A stretch of 64,000 bases of DNA from Hungatella hathewayi (GCA_025149285.1 CP102274.1:1999501-2063500); one strand, 5' to 3'; counted from the first letter of the stretch, positions 8,356-18,182 are shown. The notes: generated by a model not told the origin, from the letters alone. Numbers and translations are program-made.

Positions 8356-9750
8356 ATGAAGAAACCGATGACACAGGAGGAACGGTTTGTACAGATGATT
8401 GAAACGCCGGTTTCCACGCTGATCCCGCGGCTGGCGGTTCCAACCATCATCAGTATGCTGGTGACCTCAATCTATAATATGGCGGACACCTTTTTTGTCA
8501 GTCAGATCGGAACCAGCGCGTCCGGGGCGGTGGGCGTCATGTTCTCCGCCATGGCCATGATACAGGCCATCGGATTCACTCTGGGGATGGGGAGCGGGAA
8601 CTACATCTCGCGTTCCCTGGGAGACCGAAACGGAGGGGAAGCGGATAAATCAGCGGCTACCGCATTTTTTACGGCACTGATAATCGGAATACTCATTACG
8701 ATCGTCGGACTGACCTTCCTGCGGCCGCTGGTATTCCTTCTGGGAGCGACGGAAACCATCGCTCCCTATGCGATGGACTATGGAATCTATATTCTGATTG
8801 CCGCTCCGTTTATGATGTCTTCCTTTGTCATGAACAACATTCTCCGTGCTCAGGGAAATGCCATGTATTCCATGATTGGAATCACTGCAGGCGGTATTTT
8901 GAACATGATTCTCGATCCTGTTTTAATCTTTGGATTTCACATGGGAATTGCCGGAGCGGCCGTTGCGACGATGGTGAGTCAGATGATCAGCTTTGGAATC
9001 CTGTTCTATCAGTGTAATTTCAGGGAAGGCAGCATCCGGCTGAGGCTTGCCAATTTTACACCCACCTGGAAGATATATGGAGAGATTCTGCACGCCGGAC
9101 TTCCCTCCTTCTGCCGCCAGGGTCTTGCCAGTGTGGCGACGGTGATCTTAAATTTTGCGGCCGGACCGTTTGGCGATTCAGCGATTGCAGCCATGTCGAT
9201 TGTCTCCAGATTTATGATGTTCATTAACTCAGCTCTCATCGGTTTCGGCCAGGGCTTTCAGCCGGTATGCGGCTTTAATTTCGGTGCGAAGCGGTATGAC
9301 CGTGTGCTGGAGGCGTTCTGGTTCTGCGTGAAGGTGGCAATTACGATGCTGACCTGTTTCGGAATCATTGCGTTTGCAGTCAGCCGTCCGATTATTACCG
9401 CATTCCGCCGGGAAGATATGGAGGTAATCCGGATCGGTACGCTGGCGCTGCGGCTCCAGATCTTAACGCTTCCGCTTCAGGCGTGGGTGATTATGGTCAA
9501 TATGCTGACCCAGTCCATCGGATACGGGTTCCGCGCTTCGCTGGTAGCCATGGGACGCCAGGGACTGTTTTTAATCCCTTCCCTGCTTATTCTCCCGAGA
9601 ATCTGCGGAATTCTGGGGGTTCAGCTGGCTCAGCCGGTTGCGGATGTCTTTACCTTTGTACTGGCGACCTTCATTGTGCTGAGAGTACTGGAGGAATTGA
9701 AAGCCATGCGGGAGAAAGAGAACAGTAACAGAAAAATAAAAAAAATATAA
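8356..9750 (+). CDS. MATE family efflux transporter (2)
   Basis: A 464-aa multidrug/toxin-extrusion type membrane protein. It shows the N-terminal IPRLAVPTIISMLVTSIYN and ADTFFVS segments of the clostridial MATE branch, plus the internal repeat GLPSFCRQGLASVA. GAAGGGGGAG precedes ATG. It is clearly different from the MATE protein just upstream; they read as one transcription unit, raising the possibility of paired pumps, although MATE proteins normally act alone. Confidence 0.88.
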   Translation: MKKPMTQEERFVQMIETPVSTLIPRLAVPTIISMLVTSIYNMADTFFVSQIGTSASGAVGVMFSAMAMIQAIGFTLGMGSGNYISRSLGDRNGGEADKSAATAFFTALIIGILITIVGLTFLRPLVFLLGATETIAPYAMDYGIYILIAAPFMMSSFVMNNILRAQGNAMYSMIGITAGGILNMILDPVLIFGFHMGIAGAAVATMVSQMISFGILFYQCNFREGSIRLRLANFTPTWKIYGEILHAGLPSFCRQGLASVATVILNFAAGPFGDSAIAAMSIVSRFMMFINSALIGFGQGFQPVCGFNFGAKRYDRVLEAFWFCVKVAITMLTCFGIIAFAVSRPIITAFRREDMEVIRIGTLALRLQILTLPLQAWVIMVNMLTQSIGYGFRASLVAMGRQGLFLIPSLLILPRICGILGVQLAQPVADVFTFVLATFIVLRVLEELKAMREKENSNRKIKKI

Positions 9751-9855
9751 AATATATAAAATAAGGGTTGAATTTTACCCATGGTTTCGGTTAACATAAG
9801 AGTTAGAGTAATCCTACATAAAAATTCCAAATGAAAACAGAGCGAAGGACCAGCG

Positions 9856-11106
9856 ATGAATATAAAAATACAGTTTAGAAGCAATCATTTTCGGAAGTGG
9901 CTGAGAAGAATCGGCTGCAGTCTGTTAATCGGAAGTATGGTATGTACACAGACCGTTCCCGCCTGGGCGACATCCAAGGCGGAAAAAGAGAAAAAAGAGG
10001 CACAGCAGAAGCTGGACGAGGCCAAGAAAAAAGCGGAGGCAGCAGAGGCTAACAAGAACGCCGTCAGCGCACAGGTATCGAAGCTGACCTCAGATTTAAC
10101 GGCTCTGCTCACCGATATCCAGTTCCTGGAGACGGATATCGCTGACAAGGAAGCGGATATCAAGCAGGCGGAGATCGATTATGATGCCGCCAAAAAAGAA
10201 GAAGAAAAGCAGTATGCCGCCATGAAGAAGCGGATTCAGTATATGTATGAGAAGGGCGATACGGAGTATCTCGATATCTTTTTGCAGGTAAAGAGCATGT
10301 CGGACCTTTTAAACAAAGCGGAGTATGTGGAAAGCATTTATTCCTATGACAGGAAGATGCTGGATACGTATCAGGAGACGAAGCAGCAGGTGGCCGACTA
10401 TAAGGCGCAGCTGGAGAATGACAAGGCTGAGATGGAGGTTATGGAGCTGGAGCTCCAGGGGCAGAGATCTCAGCTGGAGACCACCATCGCCAATAAGAAG
10501 AAGGAAGTCAGCAATTTTGACGCCCAGTTAGCCCAGGCGAAGAAGGATGCGGCGGATTATGCCAAGACGGTAGAGAAGAAAAACCAGGAGATCCAGAAGG
10601 CGAAGGAGGAAGAGGCCAGAAAGCAGAAGGCGGCCGAGGAAGCCAGAAAGAAGGCAGAAGCGGAAGCGGCAAAGAAAAAAGCGGCGGCCACGTCTACTTC
10701 TAAGAAGACATCGGCCAACGATAAGTATACCGGTCCTGCCGCGGTAAAGAGCAGCGGCGGTTCGGCAGAAGGACGCGCGGTTGCGGATTACGGTTTGCAG
10801 TTTGTTGGAAATCCCTACGTATACGGCGGGACGAGCTTAACCAACGGAGCTGACTGTTCCGGATTTGTGCAGCAGGTATACAAGCACTTTGGCTACTCAC
10901 TGCCGAGAAGCTCTTCGGAGCAGCGTTCTGCGGGACGCGAGGTGTCTTACTCGGAGGCGCAGCCGGGAGATTTGATCTGCTACGCCGGCCACGTTGCGAT
11001 TTATATCGGAAACGGGCAGATTGTTCACGCCAGCACGCCGTCGACAGGAATTAAAGTCGGTACGGCTACATACAGGACGATTTTATCAGTCAGAAGAATT
11101 GTATAG
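9856..11106 (+). CDS. Secreted coiled-coil NlpC/P60 peptidoglycan hydrolase
   Basis: A 416-aa exported cell-wall endopeptidase. A long basic signal peptide ends near PAWA (residue 38). Residues of about 40-290 form a Lys/Glu/Ala-rich coiled coil of the PcsB/CwlO type. After a Ser/Thr/Lys linker, the C-terminal NlpC/P60 domain has Cys334 (GADCSGFV), His379 (GHVAIY) and His391 (VHAS), the catalytic triad of C40 peptidases. In such proteins the coiled coil usually keeps the enzyme inactive until FtsEX-type partners engage it. A small dyad GCACTG/CAGTGC at 11116-11138 follows the stop. Confidence 0.9.
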   Translation: MNIKIQFRSNHFRKWLRRIGCSLLIGSMVCTQTVPAWATSKAEKEKKEAQQKLDEAKKKAEAAEANKNAVSAQVSKLTSDLTALLTDIQFLETDIADKEADIKQAEIDYDAAKKEEEKQYAAMKKRIQYMYEKGDTEYLDIFLQVKSMSDLLNKAEYVESIYSYDRKMLDTYQETKQQVADYKAQLENDKAEMEVMELELQGQRSQLETTIANKKKEVSNFDAQLAQAKKDAADYAKTVEKKNQEIQKAKEEEARKQKAAEEARKKAEAEAAKKKAAATSTSKKTSANDKYTGPAAVKSSGGSAEGRAVADYGLQFVGNPYVYGGTSLTNGADCSGFVQQVYKHFGYSLPRSSSEQRSAGREVSYSEAQPGDLICYAGHVAIYIGNGQIVHASTPSTGIKVGTATYRTILSVRRIV

Positions 11107-11170
11107 GCTGAGTATGCACTGTGAGGGTCATCCAGTGCGGGATAAAATCGTATAAAGTGAGATTAATCAT

Positions 11171-12379
11171 ATGAAACAGCAGAATGACTGGTATACGGGC
11201 ATCAACCATTATGACAATTATGTGGAGAAGGAGATCGGGATCGAACGCCGAAGCATCGACGGGCCTACCGAACCGTATCTCCATGAGCGGGTGGAGCTCT
11301 TCTATGTGTTGTCCGGAAAGGGCACCATATCGGTAAACGGGTATGCCTACGACGCGGTGCCGGGCAGTCTGTTCTGCTTGTATTCCCATCACTTCCACCA
11401 TGTGGAGGCGGTGGAGGAGAAGCTCGATGTGGCGGTGATCCGGTTCCACATCGGGCTTTTTATGTATATGAGCTGGGAACGGCATCCGAAGCATGCCAAC
11501 GCCCGGCTGGTGTATGATACGAGGCCTGTGGTACAGCTCTCCGGGGAAGAGAGGGAAGAGGTGGAGGCGCTGGTGAAAAGCCTTCTTCGTGAGGAGAAGG
11601 AGGCGCGGTTTGAGCGGCTGAATATGATTGAGTACAAGACGCTGGAGCTGCACGCTTATTACTGCCGGTACGCCTATGAGGAAATCGGGAAAAGGCCGCG
11701 AAAGGAGCGGACCGTGTGGAGTATGATTGAGAAAGTGATACTCGCCACGGGAGAGGATATTACGCTGGAGGATATGACGGAGGAGGAAGGGATCAGTCCA
11801 GAAACGCTGAACCGGAGAATGAAGGAGGCATGTGGATTTACCTTTTTTCAGCTCAAACAGTTCGGTAAGGTGATCAATGCCTGCGCACTGCTGCATTTCC
11901 CGGAATTGTCCATGGAATATATCAGTGACCAGCTGAATTTTTCTTCTGCCGCCGCATTTTACAAGGTATTTAAGCAGTACTGCGGGATGACTCCTCGGGA
12001 GTATCAGGCGAAAAGCATCGGGATTATGCCGCCGGGGAGCGGGGCCGGTCCGGCGATGCAGTTCCTGCAGTATATTCATATTCATTTTTCCGAGGATATC
12101 ACCCTCCTGGATTTGTGTGAGAAGTTCTGTATGAAGCCATATACGGTGAAACAGATTTTTAAACAGGTGTTTGGGAATCCGTTCGAAGAGCTCCTGGCTC
12201 AGGTTCGTGTCTCTTACGCCTGCTCCTTTTTGCGGACGGGGGACAGGACGGTTCTGGAAATAGCATCTCTCTGCGGATTTAATTCCCATTCCACATTTCT
12301 GCGGCATTTTAAGCGCTGGATGAACCAGACGCCGGAGGAATACCGGGAAATAATGAGGGAGAGAGGCGCCGGAACATGA
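11171..12379 (+). CDS. AraC family regulator with two DNA-binding HTH domains
   Basis: A 402-aa transcription factor. Residues of about 20-110 look like a cupin sensor (PYLHERVELFYVLSGKGTIS, VPGSLFCLYSHHFH). A first AraC-type helix-turn-helix module spans about 175-280 (ITLEDMTEEEGISPETLNRR ... MTPREYQ). A second full module spans about 290-395 (ITLLDLCEKFCMKPYTVKQ ... NQTPEEYRE). Most AraC proteins have one such module made of two HTH motifs; this one has two modules in tandem. It lies directly upstream of two ene-reductase genes, which it most likely controls. Confidence 0.85.
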   Translation: MKQQNDWYTGINHYDNYVEKEIGIERRSIDGPTEPYLHERVELFYVLSGKGTISVNGYAYDAVPGSLFCLYSHHFHHVEAVEEKLDVAVIRFHIGLFMYMSWERHPKHANARLVYDTRPVVQLSGEEREEVEALVKSLLREEKEARFERLNMIEYKTLELHAYYCRYAYEEIGKRPRKERTVWSMIEKVILATGEDITLEDMTEEEGISPETLNRRMKEACGFTFFQLKQFGKVINACALLHFPELSMEYISDQLNFSSAAAFYKVFKQYCGMTPREYQAKSIGIMPPGSGAGPAMQFLQYIHIHFSEDITLLDLCEKFCMKPYTVKQIFKQVFGNPFEELLAQVRVSYACSFLRTGDRTVLEIASLCGFNSHSTFLRHFKRWMNQTPEEYREIMRERGAGT

Positions 12380-12450
12380 GGCCCGCGCGGCCTGACAAAA
12401 AATGATAATAAAACTTCATAATGTGAATATATAGGGAAGCCCTTCTTTGC

Positions 12451-12488
12451 TATAATGGATGTATCACGTTCAATATGCGAAGGAGGTT
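12451..12488 (+). promoter_or_regulatory. Extended -10 promoter and ribosome site of the first ene-reductase
   Basis: TGCTATAATGG gives an extended -10 with TATAAT at 12451-12456. A small dyad TTCATAATGTGAA lies about 40 bases upstream, possibly the AraC site. AGGAGG at 12481-12486 fixes the start at 12495. Confidence 0.55.
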
Positions 12489-12494
12489 TTTTCT

Positions 12495-14426
12495 ATGTAT
12501 GACAGATTATTTTCTCCGGTTACGATCAGAGGCCTGGAACTGAAAAACAGGGTGGTTCTGCCAGCCATGGGTACCCGTATGGCAGGGGAAAAGGGAGAAA
12601 TTACACCGAGACTCGTTGCTTACCACGCAGCCAGGGCGGCCGGAGGCTGCGGCTTAAACATTGTGGAGGTGGCCGCGGTACATACGCCCAGTGCACCGGC
12701 ACACTTTGTGTCCATCAGTGATGACAGCCTGATTGAGGGGCATAAGAAGCTGACGGATGCCATCCACCAAAACGGCGGAAAAGCAGCGATCCAGTTGTGG
12801 CAGGGATCCATTGCCACCACATTTGACCCCAGAGCAGAGATGCTGGTGGTCAACGATATGGAATTTGCCGGAAAGAAGCTGACGGCTATAACACCGGAAG
12901 GAATCCGGGAGATCGTGGAGTGCTATAAACATGCGGCGGCGCGTTGTGTGGAGGCGGGATACGACTGTATTGAATTCCACTGCGCTCATAACTATCTGCC
13001 TCATTCCTTTTTAAGCGGAGGCCTTAATCACAGGACGGACGAGTATGGAGGAAGCTTTGAGAACCGGTCGAGATTTCCGCTGGAGTGCATCAGGGCGATC
13101 CGCAGCGCCATCCCCGGGGATATGCCGCTGTTCATGCGCATCGACGCTCACGATGATTATCTTCCCGGCGGCCTGACCATCGAGGAAGTTATCGAATTCT
13201 GCTGTATTGCAGGAGAAAATGGAGTGGACGTTCTGGACGTGTCCAGGGGAAATATCATCACAGCCGGTTCGGTATATGAGGTTCCGCCCATTGATATTCC
13301 GAGGGGCTTCAATGTAGAGAATGCCGCGAGAATCAGAAGAGAAACGAAGATGGTGACCATTGCCGTAGGCCGGATCAATACGGCGGAGCAGGCCGAAGAA
13401 ATTCTGGAGGCGGATAAGGCCGATCTGATTGTCATGGGAAGAGCCCAGCTGGCCGATCCGGAGTTTTGCAACAAGGCGAAGGAGGGCAGAACAGAGGATA
13501 TCATCCACTGCGTCGGCTGTAATCAGGGCTGCTATGATGGATTCTGTGATTTAAGGAACAGGCCGTTTATCACATGTCTGAGAAATCCGTGCCTGGGGCA
13601 TGAGGAGGAGTGGAAGCTTACGAAGGCGGAGACATCGAAACGGGTTTATATCGCAGGCGGAGGAATGGCCGGACTGGAGGCGGCCCGGGTGCTTCATGAG
13701 CGAGGGCACCAGCCGGTTATCTTTGAGGCGGGCGACCGTCTGGGAGGTCAGTTTATCACGGCGGGCCAGGCTCCGGGAAAAGCGGAGATGAAGCAGGCAG
13801 CCGTCTCCTTTGGGCGGCTGGTGGAACGGTCCGGTGTGGAGGTTCGCTGCCATACGCCGCTCACCGCAGAGCTTATTCAGGAAGAAAAACCGGATGCCGT
13901 GATTGCGGCCATCGGATCGGCTCCTGTTGCGCTTAAGCTTCCGGGGAGTGAAAAGAAAATGGTCTGTCAGGCCAACGCAGTTCTGGAGCATGAAATAGAG
14001 CCGGAAGGAGATGTATGCGTGATCGGAGGCGGTTTGGTGGGGCTTGAAACCGCAGATGCGCTGGCGGCAGCCGGACACGCTGTGAAGGTGCTGGAAATGA
14101 AGGAGAAAGCGGGGGAAGATTTAGGCATGCTCCGGAAGATTGCCGTGATGCAGAAGCTTGGCGGTGAAGGCGTGGAGATAATCACAAGCGCCTTATGTCT
14201 CGAAATCAATGAGACCGGAGTCGTAGTCGATACACCGGAGGGAAAACGGACTGTGGCCTGTGACAGTGTAGTTCTGGCTGTGGGATCCGTCTCCAGGGAC
14301 AGCAGTGCATTGAGAGAAGCCTGTGAGAGCGCCGGAATTGAGTTTACTGTCATTGGCGATGCGAAACAGGCAAGGCGGGCGATCGATGCGGTGGCGGAAG
14401 GTTTTGAGGCTGCGAGAAGCCTGTAG
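12495..14426 (+). CDS. Old-yellow-enzyme type flavin/Fe-S ene-reductase (1)
   Basis: A 643-aa oxidoreductase of the 2,4-dienoyl-CoA reductase / BaiCD / flavone-reductase type. Residues 1-330 form the FMN barrel, with active-site EFHCAHNYLPHSFLS and IVMGRAQLADPEF. Cysteines for a 4Fe-4S cluster follow in CVGCNQGCYDGFC and CLRNPCLG. The C-terminal half binds FAD and NAD(P): AGGGMAGLEAARVL, then IGGGLVGLETADALA. ATG 12495 has AGGAGG eight bases upstream. Members reduce activated C=C bonds of fatty acids, bile acids, steroids or flavonoids. The real substrate is unknown. Confidence 0.85.
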   Translation: MYDRLFSPVTIRGLELKNRVVLPAMGTRMAGEKGEITPRLVAYHAARAAGGCGLNIVEVAAVHTPSAPAHFVSISDDSLIEGHKKLTDAIHQNGGKAAIQLWQGSIATTFDPRAEMLVVNDMEFAGKKLTAITPEGIREIVECYKHAAARCVEAGYDCIEFHCAHNYLPHSFLSGGLNHRTDEYGGSFENRSRFPLECIRAIRSAIPGDMPLFMRIDAHDDYLPGGLTIEEVIEFCCIAGENGVDVLDVSRGNIITAGSVYEVPPIDIPRGFNVENAARIRRETKMVTIAVGRINTAEQAEEILEADKADLIVMGRAQLADPEFCNKAKEGRTEDIIHCVGCNQGCYDGFCDLRNRPFITCLRNPCLGHEEEWKLTKAETSKRVYIAGGGMAGLEAARVLHERGHQPVIFEAGDRLGGQFITAGQAPGKAEMKQAAVSFGRLVERSGVEVRCHTPLTAELIQEEKPDAVIAAIGSAPVALKLPGSEKKMVCQANAVLEHEIEPEGDVCVIGGGLVGLETADALAAAGHAVKVLEMKEKAGEDLGMLRKIAVMQKLGGEGVEIITSALCLEINETGVVVDTPEGKRTVACDSVVLAVGSVSRDSSALREACESAGIEFTVIGDAKQARRAIDAVAEGFEAARSL

Positions 14427-14489
14427 GCAGAGAATGCGGAGCTTGTTTTGCCGCAAATAGAGCGTTCAACAGAAGAGGAGGAATGATCC

Positions 14490-16430
14490 ATGAAATCCAG
14501 ATTACTGGAAGAACTGAAGATAGGGTCCATGACTGTTAAAAATGCCGTTTTTATGGCGCCCATGTCTCTCGGATACGAGAGTCCGGATGGGACGGTCAAT
14601 GAGACGATGCAGGAATACTGGCTGGCAAGAGCCAGAGGCGGCGTTGGCTGTATCATTACCGATGCGCTTTCTGTCGACCCGGATGTGCCGTATCTGGGAA
14701 ATACTCTGTGCTTTAGAAATGAAGAGAGCATTGCATCCTACCGCCGTTTTACAGACAGAATCCATGAGTACGGGACAAAAATAATTCCGCAGATCACCCA
14801 TCCGGGGCCGGAGAGCGTCAGTGCATTCCGGGGGATACCTCCTGTGGCCAGCAGTGTTTACTTAAATTCCATGGCTCAGAGGACAAGGGCTGTAACGCTG
14901 GAGGAAATACCCGGAATCATACAGAAATACGCAAAAGGCGCATACGATGCCAGGCGTGCCGGTTTTGACGGGATTGAACTGCACTGTGCGCACGCCTATA
15001 TGCTGTTGGGATCATTTTTATCGCCCATGAGAAACAAACGGACGGACCGTTACGGCGGAAGCCTGGATAACCGGGCCCGCCTGCTGTGCGAGGTTCTCGA
15101 TGCGATCCGGGAGGCCTGCGGCCCTGATTTTCCTGTTATTCTGCGAATGTCGGGAAGCGAGCGGGATGAACAGGGCAATACACTGGAAGACATGAAGTAT
15201 CTCGTCCCTGTTTTGGAACGGCACGGAGTGGCTGCGTTTGAAATCAGCGGGGGAACCCAGTATGAGCGGTGCAATAAGATTATTCCGTGTCACGGAGAGG
15301 TGCAGGGCGTCAATGTTCCGGAGGCAGAAGCGCTTCATGAGGCTGCGTCAGTCCCGGTTATTGTGGTGGGTAAAATTAATGAGCCGCGCTTTGCCGGGTA
15401 TCTCGTTGATTCGGGGAAGGTGGACGGTGTAGTGCTGGGGCGTGCCCTGATTGCGGATCCCGACTTTGTAAATAAGATGGAAGCCGGAGATTACGAAGGA
15501 ATTGCACCGTGTGCGGCCTGTGCCATCGGCTGTGTAGGGGAACAGACAAAACGTCACCCGGCCTCCTGTGTGATCAATCCGGCGGCAGGAAGAGAAAAAG
15601 AGCTGGAGCTTACAGCGGCGGAGCAGCCGAAACGAGTGGTGATTGTGGGCGGCGGAATCGGCGGAATGGCCTGCGCCAGGGCATTTGCGGTACGCGGCCA
15701 TGAGGTGGTACTTCTGGAGCGGGAAATGGAGCTGGGAGGCCAGATGCGGCTTGCCTGCATTCCACCCCATAAGCAGGAACTGAGCAAGTGGATCGTCTAT
15801 CTGGAGCATGAACTGGAACGGCTGTCCGTAGACGTCCGGCTGAATACGGCAGCCGACAGGGCTGTCATAGACGGCCTTGCTCCCGAGGTGCTGATTCTGG
15901 CCACCGGCGCCAAAGAGATGCTCCCGCCGGTGCCGGGAATCGATCCGGAACAGGCCGTGACGGCCTGGCAGGTGCTGAGTGGGGAGACGGTAATCCCCGG
16001 AGGAAATGTTCTGGTGGTCGGAGGCGGTATGGTAGGGTGTGAGATCTGTGAATATCTGATGCATCAGAAACGTGGAAGCCTTCATATTACCATGATTGAG
16101 ATGGCGGATGAAATCGGAGCGGGCATGGTGGTGAATAATCGGGTGCCGACTATGATACGGCTGAACCGGCCGGAGATTACCATGATGACCGGAACGAAGC
16201 TGATGTCCGTAAACGGCAGTGATGTGACCGTGGAAAGGCATGGCGTGCAGGAGACGTTTGGCGGGTTTACCCATGTGATCTATGCATGCGGTGCACGTCC
16301 GGCCAGAGCGCTTTTTGATGAACTGAAAGAGGCTTATCCGGAGGCTGTTTTAATCGGTGACGCCTCACAGCCCGCTCAGGCACTGGAGGCGGTGAGGCAG
16401 GCTGTGGAGACTGCGGTCCGGCTCGGATAA
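14490..16430 (+). CDS. Old-yellow-enzyme type flavin/Fe-S ene-reductase (2)
   Basis: A 646-aa homologue with the same domain order as its upstream neighbour: FMN barrel (ELHCAHAYMLLGSFLSPM), 4Fe-4S cysteines (CAACAIGCVG with a later Cys in PASCVINPAAG), FAD motif VGGGIGGMACARAFA and second nucleotide motif VVGGGMVGCEICEYL. GAGGAGG lies before ATG. Two different ene-reductases in one unit behind an AraC regulator suggest successive reductions of one substrate, or activity on two isomers, as in bile-acid 7-dehydroxylation where BaiCD and BaiH act on different stereoisomers. Confidence 0.85.
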   Translation: MKSRLLEELKIGSMTVKNAVFMAPMSLGYESPDGTVNETMQEYWLARARGGVGCIITDALSVDPDVPYLGNTLCFRNEESIASYRRFTDRIHEYGTKIIPQITHPGPESVSAFRGIPPVASSVYLNSMAQRTRAVTLEEIPGIIQKYAKGAYDARRAGFDGIELHCAHAYMLLGSFLSPMRNKRTDRYGGSLDNRARLLCEVLDAIREACGPDFPVILRMSGSERDEQGNTLEDMKYLVPVLERHGVAAFEISGGTQYERCNKIIPCHGEVQGVNVPEAEALHEAASVPVIVVGKINEPRFAGYLVDSGKVDGVVLGRALIADPDFVNKMEAGDYEGIAPCAACAIGCVGEQTKRHPASCVINPAAGREKELELTAAEQPKRVVIVGGGIGGMACARAFAVRGHEVVLLEREMELGGQMRLACIPPHKQELSKWIVYLEHELERLSVDVRLNTAADRAVIDGLAPEVLILATGAKEMLPPVPGIDPEQAVTAWQVLSGETVIPGGNVLVVGGGMVGCEICEYLMHQKRGSLHITMIEMADEIGAGMVVNNRVPTMIRLNRPEITMMTGTKLMSVNGSDVTVERHGVQETFGGFTHVIYACGARPARALFDELKEAYPEAVLIGDASQPAQALEAVRQAVETAVRLG

Positions 16431-16499
16431 TCGGTGAAAAACCATTGAATCACAGGTGCTTCTGATGGTATAATGGAAGCATAAAAGGAGGACGTGCCT

Positions 16500-16736
16500 A
16501 TGAAACGATGGTTGGATACTGCAGACGAATATATAACGACCTGGAAGATCCGTGATGTGGCACTGCTGAAGCTTTGTGTCTGTGCGGCCGGCTTTCTGTT
16601 GGGAATGGAAATTCCCCGGCGGCACCGGAATAAGGCAGCAATAGCAGCCAGTGTAGTTTTTTCGGTAACATACGTGATGATTATGCTCCCATTTTTAAAG
16701 CGGCTGGAAAGAAACGGGAAGGCGGAAGAGGTTTAA
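16500..16736 (+). CDS. Small membrane protein, hypothetical
   Basis: A 78-aa protein with two hydrophobic stretches (VALLKLCVCAAGFLLGM and AAIAASVVFSVTYVMIMLPF) and a basic tail. Small proteins like this are sometimes labelled as a phosphate ABC permease in clostridial genomes, but nothing here supports transport. AAAGGAGG sits in front of ATG 16500, and an extended -10 (TGGTATAATGG) lies at about 16467. Function unknown. Confidence 0.65.
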   Translation: MKRWLDTADEYITTWKIRDVALLKLCVCAAGFLLGMEIPRRHRNKAAIAASVVFSVTYVMIMLPFLKRLERNGKAEEV

Positions 16737-16789
16737 AAAGGGGTGGTCAGAAAGGGACGGTCGGAAAGGAATTGGAAACAGGGGGTTTG

Positions 16790-16818
16790 TGCTGCCCGGC
16801 GATGCCGGGCAGCATTTC
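16790..16818 (+). terminator. Terminator-like perfect hairpin
   Basis: TGCTGCCCGGC pairs perfectly with GCCGGGCAGCA around a GAT loop, followed by TTTCAT. It ends the small membrane-protein transcript. Confidence 0.7.
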
Positions 16819-16895
16819 ATATCATGGAAACGTGTCTCTGTGATATACTTTTTAACTGTTTTACGTATTAAATTATGAAACCGGGAGGATTAACC

Positions 16896-17312
16896 ATGAA
16901 GTGGCTGGGAACAATCTCGCTTCTCTTTTTTGCCGTGATAGCGATCAGTATTGGATATATGAATTACAGTCGGATGTCGGAAAAGTGGCAGAACTGTACA
17001 GCAGATACGGAGGGAATTATAGTGGATTTTGATTCGAAAATATCGATGTCCAGCAGCGATAAAATTCTATATCCGGTTGTCAGGTATTTTGTAAACGGGA
17101 AGGGATATCAGATTACCTCCGGCAGCGGGACCAACAGACAGAAGCTGAAGGTGGGAGATACTGTCGCGGTCCGCTATAATCCGGATAAACCAAAACAGAT
17201 GCTGATCGTTGGATATAATACGAAATCAACAATCTATCTGTGCATGGCAGTGATGGCTATGGGCGTGGTTGTCCCTTTTTTCTCAATGATATTGATCTGG
17301 AAAAAACAGTGA
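16896..17312 (+). CDS. DUF3592-type membrane protein
   Basis: A 138-aa protein with one N-terminal membrane helix (ISLLFFAVIAISIGYM), a beta-rich middle part and a C-terminal helix (IYLCMAVMAMGVVVPFF). The middle has YPVVRYFVNGKGY and VGDTVAVRYNPDKPKQ, the conserved signature of DUF3592. GGGAGG precedes ATG 16896. Its role is unknown; such proteins are widespread and usually stand alone, as here. Confidence 0.7.
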   Translation: MKWLGTISLLFFAVIAISIGYMNYSRMSEKWQNCTADTEGIIVDFDSKISMSSSDKILYPVVRYFVNGKGYQITSGSGTNRQKLKVGDTVAVRYNPDKPKQMLIVGYNTKSTIYLCMAVMAMGVVVPFFSMILIWKKQ

Positions 17313-17489
17313 TTTTTTCATATGGAGAGGAAACGTATGAAACTGTAACGCAGCCCCCTTAATATTACAGGGAAATCCAAAAAATACTTGCGGAATTCGA
17401 CATTCTGTGAGAGAATATAGCTAAGTATGATGTGATATATTTAACAAAGTACTTTTCACAATTATTACTTATTCGAAAGGAGTTTTAAC

Positions 17490-18182
17490 ATGATTTATTC
17501 ACAGGAAGTAGAAGAGATGTGCACAGTGGCACAGGGCGTTCATCACGGCGCTGCTCCAATCCCAGAAGAAGCAAAATGGGTAAAATCTAAAGAAGTTAAA
17601 GATATCTCCGGTTTAACACATGGCGTTGGCTGGTGTGCTCCTCAGCAGGGTGCATGTAAGCTGACTTTAAATGTTAAAGAAGGCATCATTCAGGAAGCAC
17701 TGGTAGAGACCATCGGATGTTCCGGTATGACTCACTCCGCTGCTATGGCTGCTGAGATTCTGCCAGGTTTAACCGTTTTAGAAGCGTTAAATACAGACCT
17801 TGTCTGTGACGCAATCAATACAGCAATGAGAGAATTATTCTTACAGATCGCATACGGCAGAACCCAGAGTGCATTCTCAGAAGAGGGACTTCCTGTCGGT
17901 GCCGGACTGGAAGACTTAGGAAAGGGACTTCGCTCTCAGGTTGGTACCATGTACGGAACCTTAAAGAAAGGTCCTCGTTACCTTGAAATGGCTGAAGGTT
18001 ATGTAACCGGTATTGCACTGGATGCGGACGATCAGATCATCGGCTATCAGTTTGTAAGCCTTGGAAAGATGACAGATTTCATCAAGAAAGGCGACGATCC
18101 GAATACTGCATGGGAGAAAGCAAAGGGACAGTACGGCCGTGTTGCTGATGCTGTTAAGATTATCGACCCAAGACATGAATAA
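17490..18182 (+). CDS. Fe-S cluster assembly scaffold-like protein, partner of GGGtGRT protein
   Basis: A 230-aa protein related to NifU/IscU-type scaffolds, with Cys49, Cys56 and Cys77 in GWCAPQQGACKLTL and ETIGCSGMTH. It consistently accompanies the GGGtGRT protein in clostridia, and that gene follows 84 bases later. AAAGGAG precedes ATG. Its codons are strongly biased (GCT, GGT, GAA, AAC, TTA), unlike the GC-richer codon mix of neighbouring genes, suggesting high expression. A short CCGGA/TCCGG dyad lies between the two genes. The process served by the pair is not known to me. Confidence 0.75.
   Translation: MIYSQEVEEMCTVAQGVHHGAAPIPEEAKWVKSKEVKDISGLTHGVGWCAPQQGACKLTLNVKEGIIQEALVETIGCSGMTHSAAMAAEILPGLTVLEALNTDLVCDAINTAMRELFLQIAYGRTQSAFSEEGLPVGAGLEDLGKGLRSQVGTMYGTLKKGPRYLEMAEGYVTGIALDADDQIIGYQFVSLGKMTDFIKKGDDPNTAWEKAKGQYGRVADAVKIIDPRHE

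Noticed and set aside
11090..12307. Long open frame antisense to the AraC gene
   Set aside because: No ribosome site, composition mirrors the AraC codons, and the AraC product has clear domains on the other strand.
12495..16430. Ene-reductases as part of the 50-56 kb hydrolase pathway
   Set aside because: They are 34 kb away, have their own AraC regulator, and their promoter lacks the TGGAAA/GAATTGAT element.
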